Part shown: piece by piece, positions 6,598 through 11,825 of the stretch
Position numbering within the stretch: position 1 is the first letter of the stretch
Layout: each line of letters starts with the position of its first letter
Assembly (NCBI GenBank): GCA_937907165.1
Contig: CALCUH010000111.1
Location: 1-11,825 of the forward strand
Origin: an uncultured Bacteroidales bacterium
Lineage (GTDB): Bacteria > Bacteroidota > Bacteroidia > Bacteroidales > Paludibacteraceae
Length of the DNA: 11,825 bases
Direction: 5' to 3'
Translations under genes and position numbers: made by a program
The notes under the pieces: model-generated
What the model saw: the letters and a program-made list of their open reading frames with translations, nothing else
Database searches by the model: none
What the model was told of the DNA's origin: nothing

Positions 6598-7440
6598 ATG
6601 ACACTTGGTATTATAGGATTAGGTTTGATCGGCGGTTCTATGGCCATCGATTTGAGGAGAACTAAGTTCGCCGACCATTTCATAGGCTACGACCAAACAG
6701 ATTTGAACGCATTGACCGCACAAAGAATCGGGCTAGTAGACGAGATAGTTCCATACGAAGACTTGATAAAAAAAAGCGATGTGATTCTATTGGCGATTCC
6801 AGTAGGTGCCGCAACTAAATTATTGTCAGACATACTAGACAAAATCAACGACAACCAAATCGTCGTTGACACTTGCTCAACTAAAGAAAAATTAAACGAC
6901 TCCGTACACTACCATCCTAAAAGGAAGAACTACGTGGCCTCCCACCCTATGGCTGGTACGGAATTCTGCGGACCATGGGCCGCTGTTCCGAATCTATTTG
7001 CGGGAAGAGCTGGAATTATCTGTAACGCGGAAGATTCAGATCCTAAAGCTATAGAGGTGATTAGGAAGATGTATGATTGTTTGAACATGCGCATCATTTA
7101 CATGCGCGCCGCACATCACGACGTTCATACGGCTTATGTTTCACACATTTCACATATCATATCCTTTGCCTTGGCTTTAACCGTTTTAGACAAAGAAAGA
7201 AACGAGAAAAACATTTTCGACCTTGCTTCCGGAGGTTTCGCTTCCACTGCCAGATTGGCGAAAAGTAATTCGGACATGTGGGTGCCGATATTCATGCAGA
7301 ATAAAGAGAATGTACTTTCCGTACTAGACTCCTACATGGAGAAACTGAATGAATTCAAAAACGCCCTATTAGATAATGACGAAGACAAACTTAGGAAGCT
7401 TATCGACGACGCGAACAGAATCAAGAGGATACTGAGATAA
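6598..7440 (+). CDS. tyrA: Prephenate dehydrogenase
   Basis: A 280-residue cytoplasmic enzyme that oxidatively decarboxylates prephenate to 4-hydroxyphenylpyruvate, the committed step to tyrosine. The N-terminal Rossmann fold has the dinucleotide-binding loop GLGLIGGS (residues 7-14) with a following acidic residue in FIGYDQ, which favours NAD+. Further landmarks are ILLAIPV, the VVDTCSTK loop, SHPMAGTE with conserved H116, and the helical-domain motif AYVSHISHI with H183 and H186, then GGFASTARLA. There is no fused chorismate mutase and no ACT domain after residue 280, so feedback control by tyrosine must be read elsewhere or be absent. It follows a Crp/Fnr-family gene after 9 nt rather than sitting with other aromatic genes. 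A hairpin terminator lies 25 nt beyond the stop. The ATG at 6598 is the only sensible start, since it begins the first beta strand. Confidence 0.93.
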   Translation: MTLGIIGLGLIGGSMAIDLRRTKFADHFIGYDQTDLNALTAQRIGLVDEIVPYEDLIKKSDVILLAIPVGAATKLLSDILDKINDNQIVVDTCSTKEKLNDSVHYHPKRKNYVASHPMAGTEFCGPWAAVPNLFAGRAGIICNAEDSDPKAIEVIRKMYDCLNMRIIYMRAAHHDVHTAYVSHISHIISFALALTVLDKERNEKNIFDLASGGFASTARLAKSNSDMWVPIFMQNKENVLSVLDSYMEKLNEFKNALLDNDEDKLRKLIDDANRIKRILR

Positions 7441-7464
7441 AGGCAGAAATCCATATTCAATTAT

Positions 7465-7502
7465 AAAGAGTAAGCATTTCATGGAATGTTTACTCTTTTT
7501 TG
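7465..7502 (+). terminator. Intrinsic terminator of tyrA
   Basis: A 14-bp stem (7465-7478 against 7485-7498, one G-U pair) around loop TCATGG, with a T-run at 7496-7501. It closes the regulator/tyrA transcript. Confidence 0.85.
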
Positions 7503-7543
7503 TTTTAAGGGCTATATTAGACGCAAAAGACAAAGTATATAGA

Positions 7544-7665
7544 TAAAAAGCTTTTAACGGGCTAGAAATCATCAAGAACAATGACAAGGCTATAAGGATA
7601 CTCGAAACAAAAAAGGTGGATAGTTATAAAACTATCCACCTTTTTAGTATTGAACCTAAAAATTA
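7544..7665 (+). other. Short start-less reading frame, possible gene remnant
   Basis: Between the tyrA terminator and the exbD terminator, one + frame stays open for about 39 codons, from just after a TAA near 7545 to a TAA near 7663, with a protein-like stretch (GLEIIKNNDKAIRILE). It has no start codon, no promoter and no recognisable family, and its second half runs through the terminator hairpin at 7610-7645. It may be decayed coding DNA or chance. Nothing else is visible in the 221-bp gap apart from the two terminators. Confidence 0.2.
7609..7645 (-). terminator. Intrinsic terminator of the exbB-exbD operon
   Basis: A 16-bp perfect stem (7610-7625 against 7630-7645) with loop ATAA; read on the minus strand it ends in six U, 17 nt past the last exbD stop. 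The opposite arm is also A/T-tailed, so it can stop + transcripts as well. Confidence 0.88.
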
Positions 7666-8139
7666 ATAATTATTCTGCTTTTCGTTAGCAGTATAATAGA
7701 TTTTTAGAGCGTAAGCTTTTCTCAAAACTTGCTTCACATCAGTTACAACACCCATCTTAGTGTCTTTATCAACTTTCAATGAAACAATCATTTGGTTTTG
7801 ATCATTCTCATTCATTGCGGCACGTTTAGCTGCGATATACTCTCCAACCTCTTCTGGTTGTTTAGCGAAAGCATCATCCAATTGAATACGAGCCTCTGTA
7901 CCATTTACCTTTTGGAGTTCCCTTTTAGGTGAACCAATATAAATATATTTGGCCAAAGACTTCTTCTCCAATTTTTGCAACTCAGTTGCCTCAGGAAGAG
8001 AGACATCAACCATCATTGTGGTCTCTTTCATGGTTGTTGTCGTCATAAAGAAGAACAACAACATGAAGATAATATCAGGTAACGAAGCCGTACTAATAGC
8101 AGGCAACTTTTTACCACCTTCTTTACGAAATTTTGCCAT
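7663..8139 (-). CDS. exbD: ExbD-family biopolymer transporter (second paralogue)
   Basis: A 158-residue inner-membrane protein with one N-terminal helix (about residues 20-36) and a periplasmic domain. ExbD dimers sit in an ExbB pentamer and carry the proton current that energises TonB. A short basic cytoplasmic start (AKFRKEGGKK) leads to SLPDIIFMLLFFF, where D22 is the conserved membrane aspartate that carries protons. The periplasmic part includes VSLPEA, a TonB-docking-like strand region, and ends with VKQVLRKAYALKIYYTA. Its ATG overlaps the stop codon of the preceding exbD by one base (TAATG) and follows a strong GGAGG motif, so translation is probably coupled. It differs clearly from its neighbour, so the pair probably forms a heteromer or two alternative motors. 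It is the last gene of the operon. Confidence 0.92.
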   Translation of the reverse strand: MAKFRKEGGKKLPAISTASLPDIIFMLLFFFMTTTTMKETTMMVDVSLPEATELQKLEKKSLAKYIYIGSPKRELQKVNGTEARIQLDDAFAKQPEEVGEYIAAKRAAMNENDQNQMIVSLKVDKDTKMGVVTDVKQVLRKAYALKIYYTANEKQNNY

Positions 8140-8738
8140 TATTGCACTCCTCCACTTACTTGACCATAATTCTTAGGTTCTGCCTCAGAAATCTTCTGAG
8201 GATAAACCTGTTTTACCGCATCTTGTTCTTCCTCCGTCAATTGATCATAAGTACGACCCATGAACTTGGAAGTGGACAATTCGTTACGAAGCTCATTGTA
8301 AGCAGCAACCAATTCATTTTGTACTGCTATATAAGCTTGGTAAGAGGTACCACGGTCATTCTGTAAAGAAATTACGTGTTTGGTAGTGACCATTCGACTA
8401 CCGATATAAGGGACATTAACAAGTTCCTTTTCAGGAAGGTCTTCCTTATTAGCCGGATTTTCAATAAACTCCTTTGCTTTTTCCTTCAACTTGCTAACAT
8501 CCATTGGCTCCATATTGACCATCAACTTGTCATTACTATTCACAAGAATCATCAAGATGTTTCTCTTATTAACGTCGACATCTTGGGTCTTCTCTTCGTT
8601 AGTAGAAGGTGGAGGCAGGGTTCTTGATAAACCCTTATCAGTAGCCATAGAAGTAGTCACAAGGAAAAAGATAAGCAACAAGAAGGAAATATCCGCCATT
8701 GAGCTTGCGTTAATCTCTTGTATTTCTCTTTTTTTCAT
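8139..8738 (-). CDS. exbD: ExbD-family biopolymer transporter (first paralogue)
   Basis: A 199-residue ExbD protein, longer than the roughly 140 residues of E. coli ExbD. After the cytoplasmic MKKREIQEIN comes SSMADISFLLLIFFLV, with the proton-carrying aspartate at D16 and the only membrane helix at about 15-32. The periplasmic part starts with a proline-rich TLPPPS stretch and a beta strand RNILMILVNSND. Later come ISLQNDRGTSYQAYIAVQNELVAAYNELR, the equivalent of the C-terminal ExbD helix, and an extra charged tail of some 50 residues ending in GQVSGGVQ. Long periplasmic ExbDs of this sort are common in Bacteroidota as far as I know. It lies 11 nt after the four-helix membrane protein and overlaps the next exbD by one base. 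Confidence 0.9.
   Translation of the reverse strand: MKKREIQEINASSMADISFLLLIFFLVTTSMATDKGLSRTLPPPSTNEEKTQDVDVNKRNILMILVNSNDKLMVNMEPMDVSKLKEKAKEFIENPANKEDLPEKELVNVPYIGSRMVTTKHVISLQNDRGTSYQAYIAVQNELVAAYNELRNELSTSKFMGRTYDQLTEEEQDAVKQVYPQKISEAEPKNYGQVSGGVQ
8147..8153 (-). promoter_or_regulatory. Strong Shine-Dalgarno site for the second exbD
   Basis: GGAGGAG on the minus strand, 7 nt before the ATG at 8139 and inside the last codons of the preceding exbD. It is the best anti-16S match among the gene starts of this window, most of which have A/T-rich leaders. With the TAATG overlap it suggests coupled, high-level translation. Confidence 0.75.
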
Positions 8739-8749
8739 GACAAGCTAAT

Positions 8750-9220
8750 TTATTTTTTCAAATTTTTCAACAATGGGCTACAAATTGCGGCAATGAATGC
8801 GATACCAGCCAAAACAAAAGAGCTGACAATGCACATATTCGTGATTTGATAAACCCAAGGATCTTGAGCGCCCTCGTATCCGACTATATTAATCTTTTGA
8901 GTATCGGCGCCAAAGTAAGTGATGATAAGTAGCAATGCCAAAGCAGCGAAAGCGATCAAAGGAATCATCACAGATTTGGAATCATAAGAGACCTTAGATG
9001 CAAAAGACTTTATGGCAAAAGCGAGAGTCACTAATGTAGCTATCGCCACAAACACTACCGCCAAAACAAGATAAGCGGATGTGAATGTAGGAGCATCCAA
9101 AGGAATTCCGTTGCATGTCACCTTTTCAGTTGATCCAAAAAAGAAAATCAAGCTAAATACGATGGTCACAGCCAACAAAGCCCAAAGGATATATTTTGGA
9201 ATATTTAAAACATTATTCAT
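8750..9220 (-). CDS. Conserved-looking four-helix membrane protein of unknown function, in the exb operon
   Basis: I do not recognise a named family. The 156 residues contain four clear hydrophobic segments (about 9-28, 49-70, 84-103, 126-147). Basic residues lie at the ends and in the middle loop (KSFASKVSYDSKS, C-terminal LKNLKK), predicting both termini and the middle loop in the cytoplasm. Two periplasmic loops of roughly 20 residues result: 29-48 with a cysteine (TEKVTCNGIPLDAP) and 104-125 (DTQKINIVGYEGAQDPWVY). It sits between exbB (44 nt upstream) and the first exbD (11 nt downstream), with a GAGGT ribosome-binding motif at 9225-9229, so it should be made together with the motor. A role as an accessory subunit or assembly factor of the ExbB/ExbD complex is inferred from position alone. 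Confidence 0.85.
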   Translation of the reverse strand: MNNVLNIPKYILWALLAVTIVFSLIFFFGSTEKVTCNGIPLDAPTFTSAYLVLAVVFVAIATLVTLAFAIKSFASKVSYDSKSVMIPLIAFAALALLLIITYFGADTQKINIVGYEGAQDPWVYQITNMCIVSSFVLAGIAFIAAICSPLLKNLKK

Positions 9221-9264
9221 TTCTACCTCATTTTATAGAGTTATAATTCATTTTCAAACAACAA

Positions 9265-10179
9265 TTATTCAGCAGACACAACCTCCGTAGAAGATGCAGC
9301 AGAATAATTATTTGAATTTGAAGAGGTTCCATAATTCTCAACAACCATATCAAGCAATTGGATAGAAGAATCTTCCATCTCAGTTGTCAAAGCCTCGATA
9401 CGAGTCAAGATGAAGTTCAAGAACAATTGAAGAATCATGGCAACAATCAAACCGAACACAGTAGTCAACAAAGCGACCTTGATACCACCAGCCACAACAG
9501 TTGCGGAGATATCACCTACTTGTTGGATTTTATCGAACGCCTCGATCATACCGATTACAGTACCCATAAATCCCAACATTGGAGCAAGGGCGATACACAA
9601 AGAAATCCAAGTGATGTTCTTCTCAAGGCCACCCATTTGAACGCTACCGTAAGAAACGACAGTTTTCTCAACAACATCCGGACCTTCATTGATTCTAGAC
9701 AAACCTTGGTTGAAGATAGATGCGATAGGACCTTTTTGATCAGCGGTATAATCCAAAGCACCTTGGATATCATTGTTCTTCAAGAAATCTTCGATTTTCT
9801 CCAAGAATGGCTTAGTATTGATTGAAGACAAACTTAAAGTGATGATACGCTCGATACACAATGCCAAACCAATAATCAAACACAATGCAACGATTGCCAT
9901 AAATCCCGCACCACCTTCGATGAACTTAATCTTCAAAGCTTGGAACATTCCTTGATTTTGAGTAGACTCTTCTACTACCGGAGCTGGAGCTGTTTGCTCT
10001 GCTGGAGCAGGTGCGGCAGCAGGTTGTTCTTGTGCAACTGGTTGAGCATCTTCACTTACAGCTGCTGTTTGTTCAGTAGCTTCTGCGAATGGATCTTCTT
10101 GATCTTGAGCAAATGATACAGTCGAAAGACCGAAAGTCATAGCACCAACTAATGCCAATGACGCAAAAATTTTCTTCAT
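9265..10179 (-). CDS. exbB: ExbB/TolQ/MotA-family proton channel subunit with secreted-type N terminus
   Basis: A 304-residue inner-membrane channel protein that houses ExbD and converts the proton gradient into work on TonB. Residues 1-24 form a Sec-type signal peptide (basic MKK, hydrophobic core, VSFA before Q25). A periplasmic, acidic and Ala/Pro/Gln-rich linker follows (about 25-78), then the family core: helix 1 at about 88-110, a cytoplasmic domain, and helices 2 and 3 at about 190-212 and 233-258. The helix 2-3 region carries the family pattern LAPMLGFMGTVIGMIEAF and VVAGGIKVALLTTVFGLIVAM. A Ser/Asn-rich tail ends the protein. E. coli ExbB has no cleavable signal and only about 244 residues; the extended form is seen in Bacteroidota homologues. 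It is the first gene of a four-gene operon with no tonB. The start lies 38 nt beyond tRNA-Ser; a near-consensus TAAATTTA (10199-10192) is a weak promoter candidate. Confidence 0.93.
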   Translation of the reverse strand: MKKIFASLALVGAMTFGLSTVSFAQDQEDPFAEATEQTAAVSEDAQPVAQEQPAAAPAPAEQTAPAPVVEESTQNQGMFQALKIKFIEGGAGFMAIVALCLIIGLALCIERIITLSLSSINTKPFLEKIEDFLKNNDIQGALDYTADQKGPIASIFNQGLSRINEGPDVVEKTVVSYGSVQMGGLEKNITWISLCIALAPMLGFMGTVIGMIEAFDKIQQVGDISATVVAGGIKVALLTTVFGLIVAMILQLFLNFILTRIEALTTEMEDSSIQLLDMVVENYGTSSNSNNYSAASSTEVVSAE

Positions 10180-10216
10180 TTTCTTATCGATTAAATTTAA
10201 TTATTATATATGATTC

Positions 10217-10305
<89 letters not shown>

Positions 10306-10386
10306 TAACTGCATTTCAAAACGACCGCAAATTACAAAAAAAATAGTTACAAAACACGCATTGTTGAAAATTATTTTATTTGTCTG

Positions 10387-10923
10387 TTACAGAAACATTT
10401 GGCACCATTTATCAAAGCGCAGGAGGGTCTCCTCCCCATATTTTTCAAGCTTTGCTCTCGCTTTTTTCACGTTTCTTTCCTCTCCGAGATGCGTTTTCGA
10501 ATAAAATTTGTCAGCGAAACAAATGATTTGTTCCTCCAGCGAAATCGGCAACATCTCCCTATGCGGGACAGGCAACTCGGAAGAAATGATATAAGACAAC
10601 GACAATCCAGTACCCGTATGACGTTCACACACCAAAGCATGCGATTCGAAGCCTTCCGCTTTCATCATATCGCTACCCAAATAGCCATGGCAGATGTAAG
10701 GATAGTCTCCTTCGCAATAGAGGTCGGGCGCAAATGTCTTGATAATGCCTATATCATGAAGCATGGCAGCCTCCTCGATAAAACGCATATCAGCATTCAA
10801 CTCAGGTTTCCGTTGGGCTATTCTCAAAGCACAATCAGTGACATCATATGAATGGCTCAACAGAATCTCCTTGCACTTGGGATTTTCCTCGTAATATTTA
10901 TTTATCAAATCAATTGGATTCAT
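10387..10923 (-). CDS. HD-domain protein, probable metal-dependent phosphohydrolase
   Basis: A 178-residue cytoplasmic protein with the HD-superfamily metal site: H24 in LLSHSYDV, the H56-D57 doublet in AAMLHDIG, H79 in CHGYLG, H102 in CERHTG and D138 in CFADKFYSK. The extra histidines resemble the HDIG subgroup with a dinuclear site; the substrate (nucleotide, signalling nucleotide or other phosphoester) cannot be told. I chose the ATG at 10923 over an upstream in-frame TTG at 10947 because a GAGGAT ribosome-binding motif lies just ahead of it and the TTG would precede the predicted transcription start. It is a single-gene unit between the transketolase terminator and tRNA-Ser, with no clear terminator of its own. 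The tail (KARAKLEKYGEETLLRFDKW) is helical and charged. Confidence 0.9.
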   Translation of the reverse strand: MNPIDLINKYYEENPKCKEILLSHSYDVTDCALRIAQRKPELNADMRFIEEAAMLHDIGIIKTFAPDLYCEGDYPYICHGYLGSDMMKAEGFESHALVCERHTGTGLSLSYIISSELPVPHREMLPISLEEQIICFADKFYSKTHLGEERNVKKARAKLEKYGEETLLRFDKWCQMFL

Positions 10924-10948
10924 ATCCTCATTAATGATTAATAGCAAG

Positions 10949-10979
10949 CAAATTTAGCAATAAATACTCAATCCGCACA
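10949..10979 (-). promoter_or_regulatory. Promoter of the HD-domain gene
   Basis: On the minus strand a -7 box TAAATTTG (10956-10949) matches TAnnTTTG exactly, with TGTG (10979-10976, three of four to TTTG) 19 nt upstream. Transcription would start near 10942, about 20 nt before the ATG at 10923. Confidence 0.7.
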
Positions 10980-10992
10980 AGAAGGGAGAAAC

Positions 10993-11020
10993 AAAAAAGG
11001 AGGGGAAAACCCTCCTTCTT
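10993..11020 (-). terminator. Intrinsic terminator of the transketolase gene
   Basis: An 8-bp GC-rich stem (10997-11004 against 11010-11017) with a 5-nt loop; on the minus strand it is followed by a run of six U (10998-10993). It lies 24 nt past the transketolase stop codon. Confidence 0.88.
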
Positions 11021-11040
11021 ATCAGTAAAGTGTCTAACTA

Positions 11041-11825
11041 TTACAAATTCAAGAACTGGCAAACCTCGTTATAAACAGACTCGCCATTGAAGCCGAACTT
11101 CTCATCGAGAACCGTATACGGTGCGGAGAAACCGAAGTGATCTAAGCCATGAACGAAACCGTTCTTTCCGACCAATCCGCTGATTGTCAAAGGCATACCT
11201 GCCGTCATGCCATATACCGGCAAATTATCAGGAATCACAGATTTCTGATATGCTTCGCTCTGTGAGCGGAAGAGACCCTCGGAAGGTGCGGATACGATTC
11301 TAATCTTCAGATTCTTACGTTCTTCCAACAACTTGGCGCCTTCAAATAAGGTAGCCACCTCCGAGCCGCTCGCAACCATAACTAAATCAGGAGTTCCCTT
11401 TGCATCCTTCACTATATAAGCACCCTTTTCTGCCTGAAGAGCCTGTTCATAACGATTTCCATCACAAGGGATGTCGTTAACATTCTGGCGAGAAAGAATC
11501 AAAGCCGTAGGAGTATCGACATTCTCCATCGCCATTTTCCAAGCGACTGTCGTTTCATTCACGTCAGCAGGTCGCAAGACTAACATACTATTCTTACCCT
11601 TATGGTTCTTGACATTCTCAAGCAAACGCACTTGCATCTCCTGCTCGATTGGTTGATGGGTAGGGCCATCCTCACCTACACGGAACGCATCGTGGCTCCA
11701 AACATATTTCACAGGGATACGCATCAACGCAGCCATTCTCATGGCAGGCTTCATATAATCAGAGAATACGAAGAAAGTACCACAAGCGGCGTAAACACCA
11801 CCATGAAGAGCGATACCATTCATAA
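11041..11825 (-). CDS. tkt: Transketolase, C-terminal part; 5' end beyond the window
   Basis: Transfers two-carbon units between sugar phosphates using thiamine diphosphate in the cytoplasm, linking the non-oxidative pentose phosphate pathway with glycolysis. About 261 of the usual 660-680 residues are visible and the frame is open to the right edge, so the ATG at 11823 is internal. The visible part covers the end of the pyrimidine-binding domain, with GTFFVFSDYMKPAMRMAAL holding aromatic residues that pack on the cofactor ring, and VWSHDAFRVGEDGPTHQPIEQ with substrate-phosphate-binding residues. The C-terminal domain follows, including LVMVASGSEVATL, IRIVSAPS, and GLDHFGFSAPYTVL near the end. 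E. coli has HDSIGLGEDGPTHQP at the first site; the AFRV variant seems typical of this phylum. Stop codon is TAA at 11043-11041, followed by a good terminator. Confidence 0.95.
   Translation of the reverse strand, partial: MNGIALHGGVYAACGTFFVFSDYMKPAMRMAALMRIPVKYVWSHDAFRVGEDGPTHQPIEQEMQVRLLENVKNHKGKNSMLVLRPADVNETTVAWKMAMENVDTPTALILSRQNVNDIPCDGNRYEQALQAEKGAYIVKDAKGTPDLVMVASGSEVATLFEGAKLLEERKNLKIRIVSAPSEGLFRSQSEAYQKSVIPDNLPVYGMTAGMPLTISGLVGKNGFVHGLDHFGFSAPYTVLDEKFGFNGESVYNEVCQFLNL

Noticed and set aside
9358..9825. 155-codon open frame on the plus strand
   Set aside because: Antisense to the well-supported exbB coding sequence; composition rich in His/Gln/Ser and no family features.
10399..10851. 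150-codon open frame on the plus strand
   Set aside because: Antisense to the HD-domain gene, whose metal-binding residues are all in place.

Overview
The window looks like chromosomal core DNA from a member of the order Bacteroidales (Bacteroidota). The evidence is promoters of the TTTG / TAnnTTTG type used by the Bacteroidota housekeeping sigma factor, A-rich and mostly Shine-Dalgarno-poor leaders, tRNA genes without an encoded CCA end, a PorU-type C25 sortase of the type IX secretion system (T9SS), and an ExbB / 4-TM protein / ExbD / ExbD operon. I cannot fix the genus. I see no prophage, insertion sequence, CRISPR array or defence locus.

Layout. The left edge holds the 3' part of rpe (ribulose-phosphate 3-epimerase, + strand), which converges on a tRNA-Asp(GTC) gene (- strand); a perfect 18-bp hairpin between them can end both transcripts. 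Next on the + strand come a TatD-family metal-dependent hydrolase, then a fumarylacetoacetate-hydrolase-family enzyme 11 nt ahead of porU (1140 aa). After a promoter and a striking dyad come a Crp/Fnr-family regulator and tyrA (prephenate dehydrogenase), only 9 nt apart. A 221-bp gap holds the tyrA terminator, a short reading frame without a start, and a hairpin that serves the opposite strand.

The right half is on the - strand. Reading in the direction of transcription: the 3' part of a transketolase gene with its terminator, an HD-domain protein with its own promoter, tRNA-Ser(GGA), then exbB, a small four-helix membrane protein of unknown function, and two exbD paralogues that overlap by one base. 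The tRNA-Ser gene ends 38 nt before exbB with no visible terminator between them.

How the genes fit together. The exbB/exbD block should form a proton-driven motor that energises outer-membrane transport through a TonB encoded elsewhere. PorU acts at the cell surface, removing the C-terminal signal from T9SS cargo. rpe and transketolase at the two edges both belong to the non-oxidative pentose phosphate pathway but are about 10 kb apart and separately transcribed.

Most of the region is ordinary. The points that deserve a second look are the uncharacterised four-helix protein inside the exb operon, the dyad at the start of the Crp-family gene, the pairing of that regulator with tyrA, the absence of porV next to porU, and the possible tRNA-Ser/exbB read-through.
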